NCBI RefSeq assembly: GCF_011764585.1
Contig: NZ_AP022853.1
Coordinates: 2,637,501 to 2,701,500, forward strand
Length of the DNA stretch: 64,000 nt
Direction: 5' to 3'
From: Sulfurimicrobium lacus
GTDB taxonomy: Bacteria > Pseudomonadota > Gammaproteobacteria > Burkholderiales > Sulfuricellaceae
Part shown: piece after piece, positions 9,311 to 17,244 of the stretch
Layout of the letters: each line of letters begins with the position of its first letter
Position numbering within the stretch: the stretch's first letter is position 1
Program-made: the position numbers and the translations under genes
Notes under the pieces: generated by a model
What the model was told of the DNA's origin: nothing
The model's database searches: none
What the model saw: the letters and a program-made list of their open reading frames with translations, nothing else

Positions 9311-12012
9311 GATTCAGCTCCTGAGAATTCGATCATTCGTCTTAGTTCCGGCACGCAGGAACCGCACTCCGTGCCGCATTTCAATTTTTCCTGCAGTTCC
9401 ACCAGACCAGCGCCGCCGGCGATTTCCGCTTCGATTTCCTTGGCCGACACGTTGAAGCAGTTGCACACCACCTTGCCGCGGCTGACCTGCCCCGAAGGCG
9501 GTGCAGCCAACGGCGCCAGCGCCCAGCTGCGTACTTCGGACAAAGCCAGGCCGCGCTCCATGCCGTCCTTGAGCCATTCGGCGGCTGCCGTCTCGCCGGT
9601 CAGCAGCGCGCCGGTGATGGCGCCCTCCTCGGCCAGCAGCCTTTTGGCGATGCCGCGGCGCGCGTCGCGGTAGCTCAGCGCACGGGTGCCGTCCTCCAGC
9701 GCCAGCAACTGTTCCAGCGCGGTCAACGCCGCCGCGTCGGGCGCATGCGTTGCAGCTGCGCGCAGCACCATCACCTCCATATCGCGCCCGGCCAGGCCGA
9801 GCGTGACGTAAGGAAATTGCCCCAGCACCGGGCGCAACTTCTCCATCCATTCCGCGCCATCGCCGCTGCGCAAGCCCACCATCTGCCACGGCAGATCGAC
9901 CGCCTCGACCTGCACTGCCGCGTGCTTGAGCTCGGGCTGGTGCGACTGGGGATCGCAGGCATTGGTCGTCAGGGCGTTCACGCCCTGCCCGCTCAGGAAG
10001 CGGCTGCCCCAGTGCATGGGCAGAAACACCTGGCCCGGCCGCAAGTCCGCGCATGCCTGCACCGGCAGCACCAGTTCGCCGCGCCGGCTCCTGATGCGCA
10101 CCAGAGCGCCGGCCTTGAGGCCGCGCCGTTCCAGGTCGAGCGGATGCATCTCCAGCAGGGGCGCTTCGACGTGGTTCCACAGGCGCGCCGCCAGTCCGGT
10201 GCGGCTCATGCCGTGCCACTGGTCGCGCAGCCTGCCGGTCAGCAGGGTGAAGGGATAACGCGCATCGGCTTGCTCGGCTGCGGGGCGATACCTGGTATCG
10301 GCAAAACGTGCGCGCCGGCTGCTCGAGGGGAACACGCCATCGCCGTACAAGCGCGCCGTTCCTGCCTGAGCGCCCTGCGGATAAGGCCATTGCTGCGGCC
10401 CTTGAGATTCCAGCACGGCGTAGCTCAGACCGGTCATGTCCAGATCCCGCCCTCGCGTGGCGGCACGGTGCTCGTCGAAAATCTGCTGCGCATGTTCATA
10501 GTAAAAAAGCCGCCTGGCCAGATCGCCCTTGCCCAGGCATGCACCCAGACGGCGTGCGAAGTCGGCGGCGATTTCCCAGTCGGCGCGGGCCTTGCCGGGA
10601 GGCGGCACGGCGGCGCTGACCCGGCCGATGCAGCGCTCGGAGTTGGTCATGCAGCCCTCCTTCTCCGGCCAGGTGGCGGCGGGCAGCAGGATGTCGGCAT
10701 AGGCAGCGGTCTCGGTGCCGGCGAAGGCTTCCTGCACCACCACCAGTTCGGCCTGCTCCAGCGCCTCGCGCACCAGTTGCTGATGCGGCAGGGATTGCGC
10801 CGGATTGGTGCAGGCGATCCAGATCGCCTTGATCTCGCCGCTGCGCACCGCTTCGAACATTTCCACGGCGGTCTTGCCTGGGCGTTCGGGCAGGGACGGC
10901 ACATCCCACAGTTGTGCCACTTCCGCGCGGTGTTCGACGTTCGCCGGATCGCGATGGCCTGGCAGCAGGGTCGCCATGGCACCCACTTCGCGCCCGCCCA
11001 TGGCGTTAGGTTGGCCGGTGAGCGACAGCGGCCCGGCACCGGGCTTGCCGATCTGGCCGGTGGCGAGGTGCAGGTTGATCAGCGCGGCGTTGTTGTCCGT
11101 GCCGTGGGTGGATTGATTCAGGCCCTGGCAATATAGCGACAGCGTCGCCCCGGACTGGCCGAACCATTGCGCCGCCTGGACGACTTGCGCTTCGGTCACG
11201 CCGCAGATCTGCGCCACCATTTTGGGCGTGTATTCCCGCACCGTGGCCTTGAGGGCATCGAAGCCTTCGGTGTGGGCGCGAATGAATTCGAAATCCGCCA
11301 GTCCATCCCACAGCAGCACGTGCAGCATGCCGTTGAACAGTGCCACATCGGTGCCGGGCAGGATGGCCAGGTGCAGGTCGGCGCTGGCTGCGGTGTCGGT
11401 GCGGCGCGGATCGACCACGATCAGTTTCAGGTCCGGATTGGATTTTTTTGCTGCTTCGACGCGCCGAAACAGGATGGGGTGGGCAAACGCCGGGTTGGCG
11501 CCGGCGATGAATATGCACTTCGCCTGTTCGATATCGTCGTAGCAGGCCGGCGGCGCATCCGAGCCGAGCGTCGTCTTGTAGCCCACCACCGCCGAAGACA
11601 TGCACAGGCGCGAGTTGGAATCGATGTTGTTGGTGCCGACCAGGCCGCGCGCCAGCTTGTTGAAAACGTGGTAGTCCTCCGTCAGCAACTGGCCCGAGAC
11701 ATAAAACGCCACGCTGTCCGGCCCGTGCTCGCGGATCACGGCGGCAAAGCGCTCTGCTGCGGTATCCAGCGCCTCGTCCCAGCCACAGGCGCGGCGCTCC
11801 AGGCCACGCGACGGCCGCAGTTCCGGCTGCAGCACGCGAGTCGCATCGCTGCGCACGGTCAGATGCAGGTTGGCGCCCTTGGTGCACAGCCGGCCGCGGT
11901 TGGCAGGATGATCCGGGTCGCCGCGCACGCCGGTGACACGGGCGCCGTCGCTGGTGACGATCACCCCGCAGCCGGTGCCGCAGTAACAGCAGATGGATTT
12001 CGTTTCGGCCAT
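9298..12012 (-). CDS. nasA: Assimilatory nitrate reductase catalytic subunit
   Basis: A 904-residue molybdopterin oxidoreductase. The N-terminal [4Fe-4S] motif is CCYCGTGCG, closed by RLCTKG. The Mo-bis-MGD domains and a molydopterin-dinucleotide domain (TGRLRDQWHGMSRTG) follow. A C-terminal BFD-like [2Fe-2S] extension has CNCFN and CGTECGSC. It reduces nitrate to nitrite in the cytoplasm for assimilation. An earlier in-frame ATG at 12075 overlaps nirD, so the ATG at 12012 (MAETKS) is preferred. There is no export signal, unlike the periplasmic NapA at 38110. It sits between nirD and nirB in one operon. Confidence 0.94.
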   Translation of the reverse strand: MAETKSICCYCGTGCGVIVTSDGARVTGVRGDPDHPANRGRLCTKGANLHLTVRSDATRVLQPELRPSRGLERRACGWDEALDTAAERFAAVIREHGPDSVAFYVSGQLLTEDYHVFNKLARGLVGTNNIDSNSRLCMSSAVVGYKTTLGSDAPPACYDDIEQAKCIFIAGANPAFAHPILFRRVEAAKKSNPDLKLIVVDPRRTDTAASADLHLAILPGTDVALFNGMLHVLLWDGLADFEFIRAHTEGFDALKATVREYTPKMVAQICGVTEAQVVQAAQWFGQSGATLSLYCQGLNQSTHGTDNNAALINLHLATGQIGKPGAGPLSLTGQPNAMGGREVGAMATLLPGHRDPANVEHRAEVAQLWDVPSLPERPGKTAVEMFEAVRSGEIKAIWIACTNPAQSLPHQQLVREALEQAELVVVQEAFAGTETAAYADILLPAATWPEKEGCMTNSERCIGRVSAAVPPPGKARADWEIAADFARRLGACLGKGDLARRLFYYEHAQQIFDEHRAATRGRDLDMTGLSYAVLESQGPQQWPYPQGAQAGTARLYGDGVFPSSSRRARFADTRYRPAAEQADARYPFTLLTGRLRDQWHGMSRTGLAARLWNHVEAPLLEMHPLDLERRGLKAGALVRIRSRRGELVLPVQACADLRPGQVFLPMHWGSRFLSGQGVNALTTNACDPQSHQPELKHAAVQVEAVDLPWQMVGLRSGDGAEWMEKLRPVLGQFPYVTLGLAGRDMEVMVLRAAATHAPDAAALTALEQLLALEDGTRALSYRDARRGIAKRLLAEEGAITGALLTGETAAAEWLKDGMERGLALSEVRSWALAPLAAPPSGQVSRGKVVCNCFNVSAKEIEAEIAGGAGLVELQEKLKCGTECGSCVPELRRMIEFSGAESCKN

Positions 12013-12016
12013 GATT

Positions 12017-12325
12017 TTATAGCCGGATAAAAACCGAACCGCTCTCGATTTTGACCGGATAGGGGCTGGTTTCACCCACGTCCGGCGCCATGGCCTTGCC
12101 GTCTTCGAGGGCGATATTCCAGTTGTGCAGCGGGCAGGTCACATGCCGTCCGCACACGATACCCTGCGACAGCGGTCCGCTCTTGTGCGGGCAGCGGTCG
12201 AGCAGGGCGAACACCTGGTCGTCGTCGGTGCGGAACAGGGCGATGTTCTTCTCCCCATGCTTCAGCTGGCGCGTGCCGAGACGCGGGATTTCCTCCAGGG
12301 AACAGACTTTCAGCCAGTTTTCCAT
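12017..12325 (-). CDS. nirD: Nitrite reductase [NAD(P)H], small subunit
   Basis: A 102-residue Rieske-type protein. The [2Fe-2S] ligand pairs are visible as CPHKSG and CPLHNW. NirD partners the NirB flavo-sirohaem subunit in assimilatory nitrite reduction. The start at 12325 follows a CTGAGGAG ribosome site; a longer reading frame starting at 12385 would run into nrtC. The gene lies ten bases after nrtC and four bases before nasA, so the operon order nrtC-nirD-nasA-nirB is tight. Confidence 0.92.
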   Translation of the reverse strand: MENWLKVCSLEEIPRLGTRQLKHGEKNIALFRTDDDQVFALLDRCPHKSGPLSQGIVCGRHVTCPLHNWNIALEDGKAMAPDVGETSPYPVKIESGSVFIRL

Positions 12326-12335
12326 TTCGTTCTCC

Positions 12336-13127
12336 TCAGGCGGCAGGGCGCATCTGGCGCCGATACAGGAAATCCAGCACCGCACCGCGGTATTCGTGGT
12401 ACTTGGCGTCGTTGGCCAGCGCCAGGCGGTCGCGCGGGCGCGGCAGGTCGACCCGCAGCACCTCGCCGATGGTCGCCGCCGGCCCGTTGGTCATCATCAC
12501 GATGCGGTCGGACAGCAGCACCGCCTCGTCCACGTCGTGCGTCACCATGACCACGGTGCTGTGCGTCTCCGCCGTGATCTTCATCAGCTCGTCCTGCAGG
12601 TGGGCGCGGGTGAGTGCATCCAGGGCGCCGAACGGCTCGTCCAGCAGCAGCACCTTGGGCTGCATGGAAAGGGCGCGGGCGATGCCGACGCGCTGCTTCA
12701 TGCCGCCGGAAATTTCGTGCGGATGCTTGTGTTCAGCATGGGTCAGTCCCACCAGCTCCAATGCCTCGTGGGTGCGCTTCTTCAGCGTGGCCTTGCTCTC
12801 GGCCTGGCCAAACACGCGCTCCACGGCCAGGTAGACATTCTCGAAGCAGGTCAGCCAGGGCAGCAGGCTGTGGTTCTGGAACACCACCCCGCGCTCCGGG
12901 CCGGGGCCGGCGATTTCCCGCCCGGCGCACAGCATCGCCCCGTCGCTGGGCAGCGTCAGCCCCGCCACCAGGTTGAGCAGCGTGGACTTGCCGCAGCCGG
13001 AGTGGCCGATCAGGGCGATGAACTCGCCTTGATCGATGTTCAGGTTGATGTCGCGCAGCGCCACGAAGGGGCCTTTCTTGGTGTTGAACACCATGCGCAC
13101 GTTTTCTACTTGTACGTATTTATCCAT
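12336..13127 (-). CDS. nrtC: Nitrate ABC transporter ATP-binding protein
   Basis: A 263-residue ABC ATPase of the nitrate/sulfonate/taurine group. Walker A is GHSGCGKST near residue 38, the signature is ISGGMKQRVGIARAL, and Walker B is VLLLDEPFGALD. It would drive nitrate (or nitrite) import with the NrtB permease and the NrtA binding protein encoded upstream. It lacks the NrtA-like C-terminal domain found in cyanobacterial NrtC, so in structure it resembles NrtD or NasD. A palindromic repeat fills the gap between nrtB and this gene. Confidence 0.9.
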   Translation of the reverse strand: MDKYVQVENVRMVFNTKKGPFVALRDINLNIDQGEFIALIGHSGCGKSTLLNLVAGLTLPSDGAMLCAGREIAGPGPERGVVFQNHSLLPWLTCFENVYLAVERVFGQAESKATLKKRTHEALELVGLTHAEHKHPHEISGGMKQRVGIARALSMQPKVLLLDEPFGALDALTRAHLQDELMKITAETHSTVVMVTHDVDEAVLLSDRIVMMTNGPAATIGEVLRVDLPRPRDRLALANDAKYHEYRGAVLDFLYRRQMRPAA

Positions 13128-13140
13128 TATTGGCTCCCGT

Positions 13141-13209
13141 GAGGAGTGAGGTGTTAGGAGTGAGGAGCGGAGGTTTTACACCTCACTCCTCACTCTTCAC
13201 TCCTCACTC
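13141..13209. repeat. Imperfect palindromic repeat between nrtB and nrtC
   Basis: Purine-rich units (GAGGAGTGAGGTGTTAGGAG) are followed by pyrimidine-rich complements (CACCTCACTCCTCACTC), so the transcript could fold into a long hairpin. It touches the nrtB stop. Its base composition is like the palindromes at 23417 and 60060. Confidence 0.7.
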
Positions 13210-14115
13210 GTAGTTAAATCGTTTTGCCAGCAGCATCAGCATCTGTTCCAGCAGCAGCCCGACGATGCCGACCACGAAGATGGCGATGATGATGTGTTCC
13301 ACGTTGAGGTTGTTCCATTCGTCCCACACCCAGAAGCCCAGGCCGACGCCGCCGGTCAGCATTTCCGCCGCGACGATCACCAGCCAGGCCACGCCGATGG
13401 AGAGACGGATGCCGGTCATCATGTAGGGCAGCACGGCGGGAAACAGGATCTTGGTGAAGATCTTCCATTCCGACAGGTTCAACACCTTGGCGACGTTCAT
13501 GTAGTCCGGCGGGATCCGGTTCACGCCCACGGCGGTGTTGATGATCATGGGCCAGATTGCGGAGATGAAAATCACCCAGATCGCCGCCGGATTGGCCGCC
13601 TTGAACACCAGCAGGCCGATCGGCAACCACGCCAGCGGCGAAACCGGGCGCAACAGGCTGACGATGGGCGACACCATGGCGCTGAGGAACTTGAAACGCC
13701 CGATCATGAAGCCCAGCGGAATGCCCAGCGCCGCCGCCATGCCGAAGCCGATCGCCACGCGCTGCAGCGAAGCCAGGATGTTCCAGCCGATACCCTGGTC
13801 GTTCGGGCCCTTGTTGTAGAACGGGTCGCTGAACAGTTCCTGCGCCGATGCCCAGGTCTTGAGCGGCCCGGGCAATTGCGGGCTGGTCTGGGATATCAGC
13901 GCCCAGATGCCGACGAACAGCGCCAGCCCCAGCACCGGCGGGAGCAGCCCCTTGATAACGTCCCCGGCCATTCGCCCAATCCTGCCTGGCAGGCTTTCGC
14001 CAGGCTCGGTTTTCTCAACAGACGCAACTGCTGCGAGCGGTTTGCTTGTCACCACGGTTTCCGAATCTGACATGATTTTTTCCAAACTTTCATTTGTTAC
14101 CTGGATCGCACTCAT
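13204..14115 (-). CDS. nrtB: Nitrate ABC transporter permease
   Basis: A 303-residue inner-membrane permease of the NrtB/SsuC family with about six membrane helices, for example LLPPVLGLALFVGIWALI and VGIVGLLLEQMLMLLA. The cytoplasmic coupling region is recognisable around LRPVSPLAWLPIGLL. The ATG at 14115 has a CAGGAG site; the longer frame from 14160 does not. It works with NrtA and NrtC in high-affinity nitrate uptake. The globin gene lies just upstream, which splits the transporter genes. Confidence 0.92.
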   Translation of the reverse strand: MSAIQVTNESLEKIMSDSETVVTSKPLAAVASVEKTEPGESLPGRIGRMAGDVIKGLLPPVLGLALFVGIWALISQTSPQLPGPLKTWASAQELFSDPFYNKGPNDQGIGWNILASLQRVAIGFGMAAALGIPLGFMIGRFKFLSAMVSPIVSLLRPVSPLAWLPIGLLVFKAANPAAIWVIFISAIWPMIINTAVGVNRIPPDYMNVAKVLNLSEWKIFTKILFPAVLPYMMTGIRLSIGVAWLVIVAAEMLTGGVGLGFWVWDEWNNLNVEHIIIAIFVVGIVGLLLEQMLMLLAKRFNYE

Positions 14116-14181
14116 CTTGAATCTCCTGTTACAGGCGCATGAGCCAGCCACCCGGCGCACTTCACCGGGCGGCCGGGACTT

Positions 14182-14595
14182 TCATGCCGGGGCGTAAGCG
14201 GCCTGTTTCATAGCGGATGCCAGCGTGCCATAGGCTTCCGCCCAGGCATCCTTGACTGCCGGGGTGAACTGCTCCCCCAGCCCCTTACCCAGGGTCCAGA
14301 TCAGCGCGCTGCCCACGGTGTCGTAGTGCGCCTCCGTCACGCCGTAAGCGACATGGCGCCGCCCCATCTCTTCAATCGTCTCCAGAATGGGGCCGAGCTT
14401 GTCCAGGCTGTTGACGACCGTGTTGATCATCGCCATGAGCTTGCGGCCTTGCTCGAACATGTCGCCCTTGAACATGCCGCGGAGGGAGGGATCGAGCTCG
14501 AACAGCTGGCCATAGAACAACTGCGCCGCTGTGTCCTTGATTGGGAGAACCTGCTGCCAGCTGCTGCGCACCAGTGCAATTTTTTCGGGGGTCAT
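14182..14595 (-). CDS. Single-domain globin (bacterial haemoglobin)
   Basis: A 137-residue single-domain globin similar in layout to Vitreoscilla haemoglobin. The likely proximal histidine is in GRRHVAYGV near residue 80. A B/E-helix region with FELDPSLRGMF and EQGRKLMAM precedes it, and AHYDTVGSALIWTL follows. Such globins bind O2 or NO, and some detoxify NO. There is no flavin reductase domain, so it is not a flavohaemoglobin. It lies inside the nitrate uptake operon between nrtA and nrtB, which suggests protection from NO or nitrite made during nitrate use. That role is inferred. Confidence 0.88.
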   Translation of the reverse strand: MTPEKIALVRSSWQQVLPIKDTAAQLFYGQLFELDPSLRGMFKGDMFEQGRKLMAMINTVVNSLDKLGPILETIEEMGRRHVAYGVTEAHYDTVGSALIWTLGKGLGEQFTPAVKDAWAEAYGTLASAMKQAAYAPA

Positions 14596-14627
14596 GATGT
14601 GTACCTTTCAAAATTATCGTCAGTTGA

Positions 14628-15881
14628 TTACGCCTTGATCTTGAACCCGGCGGCATAGGCTTTGGGGTTCTTGCCGTCCCATACCGTGCCGTCGATCATC
14701 TTGCTGCTGCGCATGACGTCCTTGGGGATCGGCGTCTTGGTCTGGGTCGCGGCCTGCTTGTAGAGTTCGATCTGATTAACCTTTTTCGCCACGGACAGAT
14801 AGTCCGGGTCTTCCTTGAGCAGGCCCCAGCGTTTGTGCTGGGTGAGGAACCACATGCCGTCGGAAAGGTAGGGGAAATTCACCGTGCCTTCGCTGTAGAA
14901 CTTCATGTAGTTGGCGTCCTGCCATTTCCTGCCGTTGCCGTTGTCGTACTGGCCCAGCATGCGATCCTCGATGGAGTCGAAATCGGTGTTGACGTAGGAC
15001 TTCTCGGCGATGATCTTGGCCACGCCGGAACGGTTCTTCATGTCATCGATGTATTTGGAGGCATCGAGCACGGCCATGATCAGGGCACGGGCGGTATTGG
15101 GATATTTCGCCACCCATTCTGCGGTAGTGCCGAGCACTTTTTCCGGGTGGTCTTTCCATATGTCCTGGGTGGTGGCGGCGGTAAATCCCACGTTGTCGCG
15201 GATGGCGCGCGCGTTCCACGGCTCGCCAACGCAGTAGCCGTCCATATTGCCGACGCGCATGTTGGCGATCATCTGCGGCGGCGGGACGGTGATATTCTTG
15301 ACGTCGGCGAAGGGATTCACGCCGTAGCTGGCCAGCCAGTAGTACAGCCACATGGCGTGGGTGCCGGTGGGGAAGGTCTGGGCGAAGGTGTATTCGCGCG
15401 GTTCCTTCTTGATCAGCGCCGCCAGGCTGGTGCCGTCCACCGCGCCCTTGGCCTTGAGTTGGTTGGAGAGCGTGATGGCCTGCCCGTTGTGGTTGAGGGT
15501 CATGAGCACGGACATGTCTTTCTTCGGTCCGCCGATGCCCATCTGCACGCCGTAGATCAGGCCGTACAGCACGTGGGAAGCATCGAGTTCGCCGTTCACC
15601 AGCTTGTCGCGCACCCCCGCCCAGGAGGCCTCCTTGCTCGGCACGATCTTGATGCCGTATTTCTTGTCGAAGCCCATCACCGAAGCGATCACCACCGAAG
15701 CGCAATCGGTCAACGGGATGAAGCCGACTTTCACTTCGGTTTTTTCCGGCGCATCGGAACCTGCCGCCCACGCCCCGCTGCGGATGGCAGGGTCGACCAT
15801 GGACATCAAGGCCCCGGCCCCCAATAAAGTCGCACCTTTTTTCATGAAATCTCTCCGGCTGTTTTTGAAATCTTCACTCAT
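14628..15881 (-). CDS. nrtA: Nitrate ABC transporter substrate-binding protein
   Basis: A 417-residue binding protein of the NrtA/CmpA family. The N-terminus carries a twin-arginine signal (SRRDFMKKGATLL), so it should be exported folded. Conserved family stretches are VGFIPLTDCASVVIA, NGELDASHVLYGL and GYCVGEPWNARAI. It delivers nitrate to NrtB-NrtC. CmpA (bicarbonate) is the main alternative, but the nas context supports nitrate. The export signal argues against it being the cytoplasmic sensor NasS. A terminator with an ANTAR-type RNA lies in its leader. Confidence 0.9.
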   Translation of the reverse strand: MSEDFKNSRRDFMKKGATLLGAGALMSMVDPAIRSGAWAAGSDAPEKTEVKVGFIPLTDCASVVIASVMGFDKKYGIKIVPSKEASWAGVRDKLVNGELDASHVLYGLIYGVQMGIGGPKKDMSVLMTLNHNGQAITLSNQLKAKGAVDGTSLAALIKKEPREYTFAQTFPTGTHAMWLYYWLASYGVNPFADVKNITVPPPQMIANMRVGNMDGYCVGEPWNARAIRDNVGFTAATTQDIWKDHPEKVLGTTAEWVAKYPNTARALIMAVLDASKYIDDMKNRSGVAKIIAEKSYVNTDFDSIEDRMLGQYDNGNGRKWQDANYMKFYSEGTVNFPYLSDGMWFLTQHKRWGLLKEDPDYLSVAKKVNQIELYKQAATQTKTPIPKDVMRSSKMIDGTVWDGKNPKAYAAGFKIKA

Positions 15882-15910
15882 GGCTTATCTCCTGGATAAA
15901 AAAACAAAAC

Positions 15911-15959
15911 AAAAAAGGCGTCTCATCCGCGAGAGGGATTGCTCCCGCGAATGGACGCC
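15911..15959 (-). terminator. Leader terminator before nrtA
   Basis: On the minus strand a stem GGCGTC/GACGCC encloses an inner stem CGCGGGAG/CTCTCGCG and is followed by a run of six T residues. It lies about 30 bases before nrtA and just after the two-hairpin ANTAR target. It would stop transcription unless antitermination occurs. Confidence 0.85.
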
Positions 15960-15972
15960 TTTGTCCTTTGCA

Positions 15973-16030
15973 GCCGACCGTCGTTGGTCGGCTCAGATTC
16001 GATTCATTTGCTGCAGCCCGCCGTTGGGCT
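15973..16030 (-). promoter_or_regulatory. ANTAR two-hairpin antitermination RNA
   Basis: Read on the minus strand there are two hairpins with six-base loops. The first is AGCCC-AACGGC-GGGCT (16015-16030) and the second is GCCGACC-AACGAC-GGTCGGC (15973-15992). Both loops have A at position 1 and G at position 4, the known signature bound by ANTAR proteins such as NasR and NasT. The terminator follows directly, and a nasT gene lies just upstream. Binding of NasT is expected to prevent the terminator from forming and switch on nrtA to nirB. Confidence 0.87.
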
Positions 16031-16067
16031 CTTGATTACCTCAAAGCAATACCCGTGCCAGAATTTT

Positions 16068-16673
16068 TCAACCCAGCAATTCCGTGATTTCGACCAGCTG
16101 GCGCGCCACGTCAGCAAGGCGCGAACCCTTGTCCATGGCCGCCTTGCGCAACGCCTGGTAAGCCTGATCCTCTGACCAGCCGCGCTGCTTCATCAGGATG
16201 CCCTTGGCGCGCTCGACATCCTTGCGCTCCGAAAGCTGGCTCTCCGCTTTCTCCAGGTCCGCGCGCATGGCCTGAAACTCGTTGAAACGCGCGATGGCCA
16301 CGTCCATGATGGGGCGCAGACGCTCGCTTTTCAGGCCATCCACCACGTAGGCACTGACGCCGGCGCGAATGGCGGCGCGGATCTTGTCGCTGTCGTCGTC
16401 GTGAGTGAACATCACGATGGGACGCGGCTGGTCGCGCCTGATAATGCACAGGTTCTCCAGCGTATCCCGGTCGGGAGACTCGGTATCCAGAATGATCAGG
16501 TCCGGCTTGAGTTCTGCCACCAGGCCGGGCAGGTCCGCGCTGGCGGAGACATGGGCGGCGATCCGGCAGCCCGCTTCCTGCAGCGCATGCTTGAGCAGCG
16601 CCGCGCGCTCGAAGGTTTCATCTACCAGCAGGACGCGAAGCGGGGTTTCGGATGGCGTAACAGGGATTTTCAT
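16068..16673 (-). CDS. nasT: ANTAR-domain antitermination regulator NasT
   Basis: A 201-residue protein with an N-terminal receiver-like domain (LRVLLVDETFERAALL; DLIILDTESPD) and a C-terminal ANTAR RNA-binding domain (VERAKGILMKQRGWSEDQAYQALRKAAMD). The receiver keeps an Asp but lacks the usual KP motif near its end (YVVDGLKSERL), so it may not be phosphorylated, as known for NasT. It binds the two-hairpin leader immediately downstream. The usual partner NasS, a nitrate-binding inhibitor, is not present in the window. The ATG at 16673 gives MKIPVTP; an upstream ATG would add six residues. Confidence 0.9.
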   Translation of the reverse strand: MKIPVTPSETPLRVLLVDETFERAALLKHALQEAGCRIAAHVSASADLPGLVAELKPDLIILDTESPDRDTLENLCIIRRDQPRPIVMFTHDDDSDKIRAAIRAGVSAYVVDGLKSERLRPIMDVAIARFNEFQAMRADLEKAESQLSERKDVERAKGILMKQRGWSEDQAYQALRKAAMDKGSRLADVARQLVEITELLG

Positions 16674-16721
16674 ATCCGGCCAATATTGCAATTCTCATGC
16701 CAGCAAGACAACTGATTGATA

Positions 16722-16735
16722 TTGATGTAAATCAG
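16722..16735 (-). promoter_or_regulatory. Possible FNR/DNR-type box before nasT
   Basis: TTGATGTAAATCAG is one base off the TTGAT-N4-ATCAA consensus. It lies about 50 bases upstream of the nasT start. The match is imperfect and the region is AT-rich, so it is tentative. Confidence 0.4.
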
Positions 16736-16826
16736 GAAAAAGAGGGCGATGGGTGAAAAAGCGGAATTACGTTAACGCACCAAAAACGGGCGCATTTTAC
16801 GTGTGATGCGCCAAACTGGAACCGAT

Positions 16827-17090
16827 CTAGATGACGTTGCGCCGTTCCAGCACGGCCTGGGCCAGCGTACCGCTGTCCACGTGTTCCAGTTCACCGCCCA
16901 TGTACAGGCCGCAGGCGTTGCGGGTATGGTCGTTACAGCCGCACACGGATTTTACTGCAGGCGACAGCGACGAAAAGACGACCCGCGTGGATGCCATAAT
17001 CTGCTCCACTAGGCCGGGGCAGAAACCGCTCGAAGAAGCCACCTTGGTTTGCTTCTTCATATTGTCCACGGCAAACAGGGGCGCGGTCAA
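16827..17090 (-). pseudogene. Composite remnant: nirB [2Fe-2S] fragment joined to recR 3' end
   Basis: An 87-codon frame that starts like the NirB [2Fe-2S] region (FAVDNMKKQTKVASSSGF...GLVEQIMAS, then VCGCNDHTR) and ends like RecR ([21 protein letters not shown]). In NirB the matching stretch has SCGSCTGLV; here one cysteine of that pair is lost (SSGFCPGLV). At DNA level 16828-16926 aligns without gaps to 22811-22909 (recR end), and 16922-17085 aligns to about 7831-7990 (nirB). The two parts meet at a shared GGGTAT. It is most likely a rearrangement scar. Expression of a small protein cannot be excluded. Confidence 0.8.
16828..16926. repeat. Left copy of the recR 3'-end duplication
   Basis: It aligns collinearly with 22811-22909 at a constant offset of 5983 bases, with about 14 mismatches counted by eye and no gap. 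The same orientation on both sides makes the pair a direct repeat. With recR it brackets the HlyD/ABC/peptide genes. Confidence 0.85.
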
Positions 17091-17244
17091 AAACCAAGTG
17101 CAACATTTTTCTCTCTACATATTTATGGAGGGCTGTCCACTTTATTATTGGAGTGAATATACCTAGCATGCGCCCATATGCCGCATCGCCATTTCAATCG
17201 CATCTCCCTAGAATGCATACGTCATTTTCCATAAAGGTATCTCA
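17091..17244 (+). promoter_or_regulatory. AT-rich upstream region of the export operon
   Basis: A 154-base gap before the HlyD-type gene. It is clearly more AT-rich than the genes to its left and ends in a weak AAAGG site. It probably holds the promoter of the export operon, but no convincing -35/-10 pair can be fixed by eye. Confidence 0.35.

Noticed and set aside
7058-9673. An 871-codon open frame on the plus strand opposite nirB
   Set aside because: It mirrors nirB codon positions, has low-complexity His/Arg/Ala-rich translation and no family motif. It is a by-product of GC-rich codon use.
14628-15881. Reading the NrtA-like protein as the nitrate sensor NasS
   Set aside because: It has a clear twin-arginine export signal, and NasS is cytoplasmic.
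16827-17090. A stand-alone small ferredoxin (BFD-like) gene
   Set aside because: One cysteine of the CGSC pair is lost and the second half is clearly recR sequence, so a rearrangement remnant is more likely.
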